Assembly: GCF_965137005.1 (NCBI RefSeq)
Contig: NZ_CBCRXM010000002.1
Coordinates: 186,001-250,000, forward strand
DNA: 64,000 nt
Direction: 5' to 3'
From: Sphingomonas_O antarctica
GTDB taxonomy: Bacteria; Pseudomonadota; Alphaproteobacteria; Sphingomonadales; Sphingomonadaceae
In this document: positions 17,002 through 24,530 of the stretch, one piece after another
Layout of the letters: each line of letters begins with the position of its first letter
Position numbering within the stretch: position 1 is the stretch's first letter
Position numbers and translations under genes: made by a program
Notes under the pieces: generated by a model
Seen by the model: the letters and a program-made list of their open reading frames with translations, nothing else
The model's database searches: none
Told to the model about the DNA's origin: nothing

Positions 17002-18584
17002 GACTTGAAAGCTGCAGGCGACGAGCGCGGCTGGGTGCGGTCATCGACGCGGTACAACGCGTTCGTTCCATTCTGCCACACGCGCGTCATCCCGCGGGTC
17101 CAATAGGCGTTGAACGGCGGCGGGTCGAGCAGCCAGACGTAATCGAACGTGTCACGCGGGAAATTGGCGAGGCTCCAGTCGATCGACTTCCACCATTCGC
17201 CGCGGCAAGCGCGCGCAGTGACGATCTGCGACGGATCGCTGTTGAACCAGCGGCGCCGGGCGATGTGCGCCCGGAGCAGTTGGCCGCCGGCCATATTCCA
17301 CTGATCGTTGGAGAACGCATCGCGGCGGACGATGCCCAAGGCGGGCACATGTTCGAGGCGCGCGGTCGACCAGGTCATGCCGCAGGGCGCGCCGACGAAG
17401 CTGACGACGCGCGCGCCGCGCGGCAAGTGGTCCAGCGCCCCGGCGGCGCGCTCGACACCTTGTGAAAACAGCACGAAGCTCGCGGTCGTGGCGGCGATGC
17501 GGATGACGTAGAAGGCGAGGCCAGCGGCGGCGACGCGTCCCGCAAAGCGCATCGATGTGCCCGGCTTCGAGCGAATGGAGATCAGGGCGATCGCCAGAAT
17601 ATACGGTGTCAGCCGCATATCGGCATAAGCCGAGCCGAACACGATGCGTGGCAGACACAAAAAGACGATGAGGAGGAAGATCGCGGTGGCGGCGAGGTTG
17701 CGCGAAAATTCCAGCCGCCGGTCGCGCAACGCCGCGAACAATACCAGCATCAGCACCGCGAGACTTGCCGCGTCGAACCAGTGCCAGCGGTCGCGCAAGG
17801 TCATGTTGAACCACATCAGCTTGGCTTGCATGTTGAACCAGTCGCCGGTCTCGCCCCCGACATGCTTGCCGCTGCGCCAAAGCACCATCAGGAGGAGCGG
17901 CGGGGCGAGGCAGATGCAATGGATTCCGGCCCAGAAGATCGAGCGCGGCCAATTGCCCTCACCCTCCGCCAGGGACTTGTCGTGCTGGCGGATCAGTTCG
18001 GCGGAGAATGCGGCGACGCCCAGCATGCCCCAGCCATAAGTGTGCGTGATCCAGATCACCGGCCCAATGATCAGGAACAGCGCCGCACGCAGACGCAGGC
18101 GATTGAGGCGCGCGAGGCGCAACCACAATGCAAACGCCATCAGCGCGAGCGCCATCGCCAGCGCAAAATTCACGAAGCCGAAATGGAACGGATGGCCGTA
18201 AGCCAGCGCCAGCGCGAACAGCGCCGTCGGCTGTACTTCGCGGTTCACTTCGCGGCAGATCCAGATCAACCCGGCGACGGTCAATGCGGGGATCGTCATG
18301 ACGATCAGCTTGGTCGCGAGTTCGAGCCCGAACAGCTTGGCCATCGGAATGACCAGCAGATCAATCCCGAGATTGCCGATCAGCGACCAGTGAAAGTCGA
18401 AGAATTGCGCGAGGCTGGCGGTGTGTCCGCCATCAAGTTCGACATGGTAGCGGCCCATATGCCCGGGCAAGTCGACCAGCGGCGGAACGGTCGGCCATAA
18501 TAATGGCACAATGCTGATCAGGACCAACAGCGCGGCAAATCCGCGCGTTTCCCACCAATGTGTGTGCCGCCCTTCCACCGCCAC
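16998..18584 (-). CDS. Large polytopic membrane protein, glycan-locus paralog A2
   Basis: 528 residues from GTG 18584 (a second GTG is at 18578), with about ten membrane segments. It is paralogous to the protein at 6651-8231, sharing the TVPPLVDLPGHMGR motif after helix 1, the FSNDQWNMAGGQL block, the SDPSQ motif and the terminal LYRVDD strand. It lies three bases after the stop of paralog B2 and overlaps the start of the GtrB-like glycosyltransferase. That coupling suggests it uses the lipid-linked sugar made by that enzyme, probably as a GT-C transferase. This is inference from topology and context. Confidence 0.65.
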   Translation of the reverse strand: MAVEGRHTHWWETRGFAALLVLISIVPLLWPTVPPLVDLPGHMGRYHVELDGGHTASLAQFFDFHWSLIGNLGIDLLVIPMAKLFGLELATKLIVMTIPALTVAGLIWICREVNREVQPTALFALALAYGHPFHFGFVNFALAMALALMAFALWLRLARLNRLRLRAALFLIIGPVIWITHTYGWGMLGVAAFSAELIRQHDKSLAEGEGNWPRSIFWAGIHCICLAPPLLLMVLWRSGKHVGGETGDWFNMQAKLMWFNMTLRDRWHWFDAASLAVLMLVLFAALRDRRLEFSRNLAATAIFLLIVFLCLPRIVFGSAYADMRLTPYILAIALISIRSKPGTSMRFAGRVAAAGLAFYVIRIAATTASFVLFSQGVERAAGALDHLPRGARVVSFVGAPCGMTWSTARLEHVPALGIVRRDAFSNDQWNMAGGQLLRAHIARRRWFNSDPSQIVTARACRGEWWKSIDWSLANFPRDTFDYVWLLDPPPFNAYWTRGMTRVWQNGTNALYRVDDRTQPRSSPAAFKS

Positions 18585-18587
18585 GCT

Positions 18588-20297
18588 TTAGGGCGCGGAA
18601 CGGGGCGGCGGCAATATGCGGTAAAGTTGGGCGCGACTGCCCTTGAGGGGGAGCGGCTGGAGCCAGTCGGGACGCTGCCCCTTGCCGAGCCGGTCGGCAA
18701 TTCCGCCGGGTCCTTCGCGGTCGAGATCGATGCCGCCGAAACTGTCCGCGCAGTACAGGACATAGCCGAGTTTCCATCGGGTTGCGGTGGCGCGGGCCTG
18801 TGCGGGCGGGGTCAGCCAGAAGTCATAGGATGCGCGATTGCCCGCATTGTTGCGGTGATACGGTGCGGCGAGGACGCGGTGTGGGGTCAACGCAAGAATA
18901 TACGCGCCCGCATCGATCGGCGCGACGAACGTACCGGATGGCAGGGCGCGCAATTGCTCGATGGTGCGCCAGTCCGCGCAGCCGGTGCCGGTTGGCGGGT
19001 GCGCCTCGGTGAGCTGGAGCGCAGTGCCGATGATGCTCCAGACCAGCCCGAGCGAGGCGGGCCACGCGGGAATGGCGAGGGCCGGACGCTCGCGGCGCGC
19101 CGTGGCGACTATCGCGGCGAGGGGTGCGACCGCGAGCGCGGCAGCCATCGCCGCGCCGCGCACTTGGAACAGCGTGACGAGCAACGCAATGGTGGTGAAG
19201 CCGAGCAGGATCAGCCAGCGCTGCGCCCGCGTGCGCCACGCCAGCCATGCGGCGGCGAGCGTGCCGAGGATCGGCAGCGCGCCGAAGCCGATCGGGATCA
19301 GCGGGCCGCGCCCCGCGAACAGCCCGCGCGCTTCCTGAATGCGGTCCATCCACAAGCGGCGGAGCAGCGGGTCGGTCGCACCATAAGGCCCGGCGAGACA
19401 GATCGACGAGGTGTGATAGGCGAAGGCGATTGCGATGAGGCCGAAAGCGGCGCCGACTACGAGGCGGTGGCGTGGGGCAAGCACAGGCAGCGCGCCAAGG
19501 ATCACGAACACCCCCGCTACGATCAGCGTCGCGTCAAATGATGCGGGGGTGAAGCCGTCGCACCATAAGGGCGACCAGACGCTGGGATGGGCAACCAGTC
19601 GCCATAGCAAGGTGGCAACGCCGAGGGTCAGGCCGAACGCGAACAGGCGGGGGCGTTCGGAGGCGCTATCGACGATCCACAGCAGCCCGAGTGCCGCCAT
19701 CGCGCAGGCGATTTGCGGCGCAGTCTCCAGCCCGATGGCGAAGCTGACCGCCGCGATCAGCCCGGCGATGACCCCGGCGCGAAGGCTCGGCGGGCGGACG
19801 ATGCTGTCGATCAGCATTATCGTCAGCACGATCTGCAACCCGTGATGATCTATCCGACCGGGTACGAACATCGTGATCGCGGGAAAAGCGAAGGCGGCGA
19901 TGACGATCGCTGGACCGCCGCAATCGCGTCCGCCCAGCCGTATCGCCAGTCGCGCCGCGGCGGCGAGGAACAGGATGTAGAGCGTCACAGGCCACAGGAT
20001 CACTGCCGCTTTCTCTCCAAGGATCATCGTCCACGCGGCAATCCCCAGATCGGCCAAGCGCGACCAATGAAGCGAGCCGCTAACGCCGTCGCCCAACCGG
20101 TGCTGGACCAGATCGCCCCATGCCTGACCGTTCAGCCAGTCGCGCACCTGGACCAGTCGCGCCATATCGTCAGTGTCGGGCAATTGGAGATGCGACAGAG
20201 CGCCCCAATTGCTCCGCGTCCACAAGGCGGCGAGAACCGTCCCCAGCGCGACGGCGAACGCCCACAACTTCTTTCCAAGGCGCACATCGTCGGTCAT
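18588..20297 (-). CDS. GT-C-like polytopic membrane protein, paralog B2
   Basis: 569 residues with about ten hydrophobic segments. It shares LPDTDDMARLVQVRDWLNGQ, LHWSRLADLG, RIDHHGLQIVL and APYHRNN with paralog B1 at 12939-14714. The acidic motif in the first outer loop and the soluble C-terminal domain fit a GT-C glycosyltransferase acting in the periplasm. It is the first gene of a minus-strand unit B2, A2, GtrB-like. It is divergent from the family-2 glycosyltransferase at 20361, with 63 bases between the starts. Confidence 0.65.
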   Translation of the reverse strand: MTDDVRLGKKLWAFAVALGTVLAALWTRSNWGALSHLQLPDTDDMARLVQVRDWLNGQAWGDLVQHRLGDGVSGSLHWSRLADLGIAAWTMILGEKAAVILWPVTLYILFLAAAARLAIRLGGRDCGGPAIVIAAFAFPAITMFVPGRIDHHGLQIVLTIMLIDSIVRPPSLRAGVIAGLIAAVSFAIGLETAPQIACAMAALGLLWIVDSASERPRLFAFGLTLGVATLLWRLVAHPSVWSPLWCDGFTPASFDATLIVAGVFVILGALPVLAPRHRLVVGAAFGLIAIAFAYHTSSICLAGPYGATDPLLRRLWMDRIQEARGLFAGRGPLIPIGFGALPILGTLAAAWLAWRTRAQRWLILLGFTTIALLVTLFQVRGAAMAAALAVAPLAAIVATARRERPALAIPAWPASLGLVWSIIGTALQLTEAHPPTGTGCADWRTIEQLRALPSGTFVAPIDAGAYILALTPHRVLAAPYHRNNAGNRASYDFWLTPPAQARATATRWKLGYVLYCADSFGGIDLDREGPGGIADRLGKGQRPDWLQPLPLKGSRAQLYRILPPPRSAP

Positions 20298-20360
20298 CGA
20301 TCTGGCTTATGGACGCGGGCGGTTAAGGTGACTTCAACGCGTCGCGGTTAGGCACGCCGC

Positions 20361-21554
20361 ATGACCGCGCTCCGCAAATTCGCCTCGACCATCCCGACTC
20401 GCGAGCCGGAGATCGAACTGACCATCGTCATGCCCTGCCTCAACGAGGCGGAGACGATCGCGGTGTGCGTCAAGAAAGCCACGGCGTTCCTGCGCGATAA
20501 CGATTTGTCGGGCGAAGTCCTGATCGCCGACAATGGTTCGATCGACGGTAGTCAGCAGATTGCCAATGCGCTCGGTGCGCGCGTCATCGGGGTGCCCAAA
20601 AAGGGCTATGGCGCGGCATTGATGGGCGGAATCGCGGCGGCGCGCGGGTCGCTGATCATCATGGGCGACGCCGACGACAGCTATGATTTCGGCAGCCTGA
20701 TGCCGTTCGTCGAGACGCTGCGCGATGGCGGCGAACTGGTCATGGGCAACCGGTTCCAGGGCGGGATCGAACGCGGCGCGATGCCGCCGCTCCACCGCTG
20801 GCTGGGCAATCCGGTACTGAGTTTCGTCGGGCGGCTGTTTTACGGCACCCCGATCGGCGATTTTCACTGTGGGCTGCGGGGGTTCCGCAAGCATTCTATC
20901 GAGCGACTCGGGCTGAGCGCGAGCGGCATGGAATTCGCCAGCGAAATGGTCGTCAAAGCCGCGCTCGAAGGCTTGGACGTCCGCGAAGTGCCGACGACGC
21001 TGGCGCCCGACGGTCGGAGCCGCGCGCCGCATTTGCGGACATGGCGCGACGGGTGGCGGCATTTGCGCTTCATGCTGACCTACGCACCCAAATGGCTGTT
21101 CGTGTATCCGGGCATGATGCTGGCGGGTGCGGGTGCCGTCGGCGTAGCCGCGCTGAGTTTAGGACCGGTCAGCATCGGACCCGCCGAACTCGGCGTGCAC
21201 ACCTTGCTGTTCGCGGCGATGGCGGTGCTGCTGGGTAGTCAGCTGGTGAGCTTCGGCGTGCTCGCGCGCCTTTACGGCGTGGCCAATGGCATGTGGCGTG
21301 CGGGTCCGGGGATGGCGCTCTTCCGCCGCTGGTTCACCGTCGAACGCGGCGTGTTCGGCGGGGGCGGACTGGCGCTGGCGGGCCTTGCGCTGGCGGGCTC
21401 GTTGTTCGCGCGCTGGGCCGGTGGGGGCTATGGCGCCGAGCAGCCGGCAGTCCTGATGCGCGTGGCGATCCCGGCGATGCTGGCGACCTGCCTCGGCGTC
21501 CAGGCGATCATGACCAGCTTTTTCGTAGCGTTGCTGGATCAGCCGCGACGGTGA
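20361..21554 (+). CDS. Family 2 glycosyltransferase, dolichyl-phosphate-glucose synthase-like
   Basis: 397 residues. The GT-A domain carries TIVMPCLNEAET (about 22-33), an LIADNGSIDGS strand and GDADDSYDF as the metal-binding acidic motif. A GLRGFRKHSIERLGL segment follows. The C-terminal third has about four membrane helices, more than the GtrB-like enzyme nearby. It probably transfers a sugar to polyprenyl phosphate, giving the locus a second donor. It stands alone on the plus strand and converges on the HxlR gene. Confidence 0.82.
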   Translation: MTALRKFASTIPTREPEIELTIVMPCLNEAETIAVCVKKATAFLRDNDLSGEVLIADNGSIDGSQQIANALGARVIGVPKKGYGAALMGGIAAARGSLIIMGDADDSYDFGSLMPFVETLRDGGELVMGNRFQGGIERGAMPPLHRWLGNPVLSFVGRLFYGTPIGDFHCGLRGFRKHSIERLGLSASGMEFASEMVVKAALEGLDVREVPTTLAPDGRSRAPHLRTWRDGWRHLRFMLTYAPKWLFVYPGMMLAGAGAVGVAALSLGPVSIGPAELGVHTLLFAAMAVLLGSQLVSFGVLARLYGVANGMWRAGPGMALFRRWFTVERGVFGGGGLALAGLALAGSLFARWAGGGYGAEQPAVLMRVAIPAMLATCLGVQAIMTSFFVALLDQPRR

Positions 21555-21565
21555 AACCCACCCCG

Positions 21566-21604
21566 CTCAGCCTGTGGCTGAGTCGCCCCTCCCCGCGGGA
21601 GGGG
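21566..21604. terminator. Double hairpin between convergent genes
   Basis: Two perfect hairpins sit back to back: CTCAGCC-TGT-GGCTGAG (21566-21582) and CCCCTCCC-CGC-GGGAGGGG (21586-21604). They fill the gap between the family-2 glycosyltransferase and the HxlR regulator. No T run follows, so termination would be weak or rho-assisted. It may be a repeat element like those in pdhC. Confidence 0.5.
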
Positions 21605-21605
21605 A

Positions 21606-22094
21606 TTAGCTGACCGCGCGAAGCCGGACGGGTTCGAGCCGGTGGATGTCCACCGCATGCTTCCAGCACAGATCGTGCAAACCGAGTTCGCGACCGTCAT
21701 GCGACAGGATGCTGATCTCGCGAATCGGCTGTTCGTCGCGTTGATCGACCAGCACCGGGGTCGATGGTGCGCCCGATTCCCATTGTTCGCCCCATTGGCG
21801 CAGCGCGAGCATGGCGGGGAGGAGTGCCGCACCCTTTTCCGTCAGGCGGTATTCGACCTTACGCCGGTCGTCGGCCATCGCCTCACGCGTCAGGATACCG
21901 TGATCGACCAGACGACCGAGGCGATTCGCAAGTATGTTGCGCGCGATGCCCAGCGTCGACTGAAACTCTTCGAAATGATGCAGACCGTTGAACGCGCCGC
22001 GCAGAATCAGGAACGACCAGCGTTCGCCGACCGCCTCCAATGCCGCGGGTAAGGCGCACGTTGCCGCCGCCAGGTCTTCTCTCAGTTTATCCAT
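21606..22094 (-). CDS. HxlR family winged-helix transcriptional regulator
   Basis: 162 residues from ATG 22094, preceded by GAGGCGGAG; a longer reading starts at 22133. The N-terminal region CALPAALEAVGERWSFLILR is the classic HxlR start with its Cys, followed by the winged helix (FEEFQSTLGIARNILANRLGRL) and VEYRLTEKGAALLP. A C-terminal extension of about 50 residues is of unknown role. HxlR proteins bind as dimers and often sense redox or electrophiles through Cys. It is divergent from the CC_3452-like gene, with a symmetric dyad between them that is a candidate operator. Confidence 0.88.
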   Translation of the reverse strand: MDKLREDLAAATCALPAALEAVGERWSFLILRGAFNGLHHFEEFQSTLGIARNILANRLGRLVDHGILTREAMADDRRKVEYRLTEKGAALLPAMLALRQWGEQWESGAPSTPVLVDQRDEQPIREISILSHDGRELGLHDLCWKHAVDIHRLEPVRLRAVS

Positions 22095-22148
22095 CTCCGC
22101 CTCGCAGCCTACGCGCGAAAATAAATTTCGCAAGCGTTTAAGTTTTAT

Positions 22149-22190
22149 GTTGCAACTCGAAACCTATCGGACTAGGTAGTGATTCGCAAC
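22149..22190. promoter_or_regulatory. Symmetric dyad between hxlR-type and CC_3452-type genes
   Basis: The pattern GTTGC-N8-ACCTA-N6-TAGGT-N8-GCAAC is exactly symmetric around 22169/22170: outer arms 22149-22153 and 22186-22190, inner arms 22162-22166 and 22173-22177. It lies in the 131-base divergent promoter region, as expected for an autoregulatory HxlR operator. Confidence 0.45.
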
Positions 22191-22225
22191 TGGTTATCCA
22201 GCTGTTCCAAAACAGGAGAATTCAA

Positions 22226-22570
22226 ATGGTTCGCACTTTCGCCATCGTCGCAGCTTTCGCCGCGAGCGCGCTGTCGCTCGGCGTCAGCGTCCAGCCCGCT
22301 TACGCCCAGGCCCCCGTGGTCCGCGCCGTCACCGTCGCCCAGCTTGCGCCCAAAACACTGGTTGCCGGTGAAACGCTGTGGAACTGCGGCGCCGAAGGCT
22401 GCACCACGCGCGCTTTGACCAGCCGTCCCGCCATCGTCTGCGCTCAGGTGGCCAAGCAGGTCGGCGCGGTTTCGAGCTTCAGTGTCGGCGGTGCCGCGCT
22501 GTCGGCCGAAGAACTCGCCAAGTGCAATGCGAAGGCCAAGGGCGGCGAGACCGCGCTGGCTTCGAAGTAA
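22226..22570 (+). CDS. CC_3452-like small exported protein
   Basis: 114 residues with a Sec signal peptide ending QPAYA-QAPV (cleavage near residue 27). The mature part has three Cys, in NCGAEGC and IVCAQVAK, and a fourth in LAKCNAKA, suggesting two disulfides in the periplasm. It matches the family of short exported proteins named after Caulobacter CC_3452; no biochemical role is known to me. A strong AGGAG lies eight bases before the ATG. A structured region and an intrinsic terminator follow about 15 to 178 bases after the stop. Confidence 0.75.
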   Translation: MVRTFAIVAAFAASALSLGVSVQPAYAQAPVVRAVTVAQLAPKTLVAGETLWNCGAEGCTTRALTSRPAIVCAQVAKQVGAVSSFSVGGAALSAEELAKCNAKAKGGETALASK

Positions 22571-22585
22571 GCATGAGCGGCACGT

Positions 22586-22748
22586 TGGTAGCGTAAGCTA
22601 CCAGCGAGACCGCGAATGCCGGCCGACCTCAGCATGCTGAGGATCGACGGCGGATTTACTCCGCCGTCCCGGCACCGGATTTTGGGTGGTTGCTCCCTTG
22701 CACACCCAAATATTGGCCGGGGATGGTTCGCCATCTCCGGCCTTTTTT
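22586..22748 (+). ncRNA. Candidate structured RNA or processed 3' UTR
   Basis: Five consecutive helices can be drawn. A 7-bp hairpin with GTAA loop lies at 22586-22603. A closing helix TGCCGG/CCGGCA (22617-22622 with 22669-22674) encloses two hairpins, at 22627-22642 (6 bp) and 22646-22668 (9 bp, loop TTTAC). An 8-bp hairpin (22681-22710) exposes CTCCCTT in its loop, and the terminator closes the set. A pyrimidine-rich anti-Shine-Dalgarno loop is a known feature of alphaproteobacterial regulatory RNAs. It could be a 3' UTR-derived sRNA of the upstream gene or have its own promoter. I do not recognise it as a named family. Confidence 0.5.
22715..22748 (+). terminator. Intrinsic terminator
   Basis: A 12-bp stem (GGCCGGGGATGG with CCATCTCCGGCC, one G-U pair), a TTCG tetraloop and a run of six T. 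It is the clearest rho-independent terminator in the window and ends the structured region after the CC_3452-like gene. Confidence 0.9.
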
Positions 22749-22767
22749 ATGCTATAGCACTTAACTC

Positions 22768-22858
22768 TCATCACCCCCGCGGAGGCGGGGTCCATCTGCT
22801 GAACATCCAACACTTGGTGAGGTGAGCAGATGGATTCCCGCCTTCGCGAGAATGACGA
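22768..22858. repeat. Intergenic palindromic element with AGCAGATGGA-type arms
   Basis: Arms of about 33 bases (22768-22800 and 22825-22858) pair imperfectly around a 24-base spacer. Outer and inner ends match well, for example TCCATCTGCT against AGCAGATGGA. Each arm contains its own short hairpin (CCCCGCGGAGGCGGGG). It lies between the terminator and the stop of the cytochrome gene. Confidence 0.7.
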
Positions 22859-22868
22859 ACATGGCGCG

Positions 22869-23189
22869 CTAGTGCGCAACCCGCGCATTGGTCGCGTCGA
22901 GATACGCGACGATCGCGGGGATATCCTTGGGCTCGATCGGTGCCTTGTAGACCTTCGCCATTTTCTCGACCGTCGCGGTCCAAGCCTTCGCATTGAGGCG
23001 CGGCTGGTTGAGGATCATTTCGGCCGAATGACAGCCGGTGCAACTCGCGCGGACCAGATCGGCGCCGGAACCGTCAGGCAGTTGCACGGTATCTTCGGGC
23101 AGCGTCACGCTGGTGTTCTGGAACGTGACCTGATCGTGCCGCTGATGACAGGCGGACAGGAGCAGCACGAGCAGGATCGCGCGCCTCAT
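22869..23189 (-). CDS. sorB: Sulfite dehydrogenase-type cytochrome c subunit (SorB-like)
   Basis: 106 residues with a hydrophobic leader and a lipobox-like LLSAC (Cys14), so possibly a lipoprotein. One heme motif CTGCH (Cys50, Cys53, His54) is present, and a Met in SAEMI or EKMAK could be the sixth ligand. Its ATG overlaps the stop of the SorA-like gene (ATGA). By analogy with SorAB, it would take electrons from the molybdenum subunit and pass them to a respiratory cytochrome. Confidence 0.8.
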   Translation of the reverse strand: MRRAILLVLLLSACHQRHDQVTFQNTSVTLPEDTVQLPDGSGADLVRASCTGCHSAEMILNQPRLNAKAWTATVEKMAKVYKAPIEPKDIPAIVAYLDATNARVAH

Positions 23190-24373
23190 GTCAGTTTGAG
23201 GTCCATCATTTCGACCACGTCACGCGCATAGCCACTGGGGTTCCACGCCTGTGCCAGCGGTTGTGTCCGGCCCCGAACATTGGTGCAGCGCGCGCCGAAG
23301 CGGCTGGTGCCCGCGGGAAGGGTTGCGCGCCAGCGGCGGAAACCAAAGCTTCCATGATCGGCTTCCAGTGTCGCCGTCACCGGTGCGTTCGCGCCGATCA
23401 GCTCGACCTTCGCGACGCCGCAGTCTCCGCCCAGCGCGACTCCGCGCAACTCGATCGAGCGCCCCCGCGGCACCGCGTCGCCCGTTTCGAAGTTGGTCAC
23501 GAACGCGCGCGGCGGCATCGCGGCAACGGGATGGGACGGAAAGTCCTTGTCGCCCGGCTTCACCGGCACACTGGGCATGCGATACGCCTTGGCCATCCAG
23601 AAATTATCGTCCTCACCGGTCAGGACTTCGATGTCGGTCAGCATCTTGACCCAATAGGTCGAGAACCAGCCGGGCACGATCAGGCGCAGCGGATAGCCGT
23701 TGAGCAGCGGCAAATTCTCACCGTTCATCGCGAACGCGACGATGACGTCGGCGTCGCGCGCCTTGTCGATCGGCAGCGATTTGCGGAATTGCGGCGCGCC
23801 GTCGATCAGCGCGGTGTCGAGTCCGGTGAAGCGGACATGCCTCGCCGCGCCGGTCACTCTGGCCTTGTCAAGCAGATCGCGCAGACGGACGCCGCGCCAC
23901 AAGGCGTTGCCCATCGCGCCATTGGCCCATTGCGCGCCGATGACGCGCGGCTGGAACAGCCCGCGACCGTTCCCGGCGCATTGATTGACTGCGGCGATCT
24001 CGATCGATTCGCCGGCGCGGACGACCTCCTGAAGTCTGAGGCTCAGCGGCGTCTTGACCGCACCGTGAATGTTGAGCCGGAATGCGCCGGCGTCGATGCT
24101 GGTCGGCATCCCCGCCCAGTGCCAGCGCACGAAAAAGCGGTCGTTGGGCGTAAACACACCGCTGTCGAACACCGCGCGCGGGGTTTCGAGCATTGGCGGG
24201 CGGACGCGCTGGACGATCATGTCGCGCTTGCCGGCGAAATCGCGCACGGTTGGGCGGAGGCTGGGACCGCCGGGCAAATGGAGGTCGGCCATTGGGCTGC
24301 TTGCCGCAGGCAAAGCGAGCGCTGCCGCTCCGCCGCTCAATATTGCCGTGCGCCTGTCGATCCTCATCGGCAC
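23186..24373 (-). CDS. sorA: Molybdopterin-dependent sulfite dehydrogenase, catalytic subunit (SorA-like)
   Basis: 395 residues. The leader MRIDRRTAILSGGAAALALP has adjacent arginines and suits Tat export of a folded molybdoenzyme. The cofactor-ligating Cys is in NQCAGNGRG (Cys132), the sulfite-oxidase family signature, followed by RVIGAQWANGAMG and a C-terminal dimerisation domain with GxAWxP-like ALAQAWNPSGYA. The reaction would be sulfite to sulfate in the periplasm, with electrons going to the coupled cytochrome. ATGs at 24373 and 24367 are both possible. A palindromic element lies just upstream. Confidence 0.87.
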   Translation of the reverse strand: MPMRIDRRTAILSGGAAALALPAASSPMADLHLPGGPSLRPTVRDFAGKRDMIVQRVRPPMLETPRAVFDSGVFTPNDRFFVRWHWAGMPTSIDAGAFRLNIHGAVKTPLSLRLQEVVRAGESIEIAAVNQCAGNGRGLFQPRVIGAQWANGAMGNALWRGVRLRDLLDKARVTGAARHVRFTGLDTALIDGAPQFRKSLPIDKARDADVIVAFAMNGENLPLLNGYPLRLIVPGWFSTYWVKMLTDIEVLTGEDDNFWMAKAYRMPSVPVKPGDKDFPSHPVAAMPPRAFVTNFETGDAVPRGRSIELRGVALGGDCGVAKVELIGANAPVTATLEADHGSFGFRRWRATLPAGTSRFGARCTNVRGRTQPLAQAWNPSGYARDVVEMMDLKLT

Positions 24374-24387
24374 CCTCGTTCCAAGAT

Positions 24388-24471
24388 AAGCTGGACCGGA
24401 TCAAGTCCGGGGCGACGAGGAGTATAATCTCCCATAGCCGTCACTCCGGCCCCCGAGCCGGGATCCAGCTT
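24388..24471. repeat. Intergenic palindromic element, family C copy 1
   Basis: Arms at 24388-24417 and 24439-24471 pair imperfectly; the outer ends AAGCTGGA and TCCAGCTT are reverse complements apart from one extra base. The left arm contains CCGGATCAAGTCCGG, the same core as the element inside sufC at 37074-37158. It lies in the divergent gap between the sorA-like gene and recF. Confidence 0.7.
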
Positions 24472-24530
24472 CTTCTTCGCGCGGCGCAATCGCCTTGTCG
24501 AGCGGACAAGTTTGCGGCCAAGGCGGGGCG

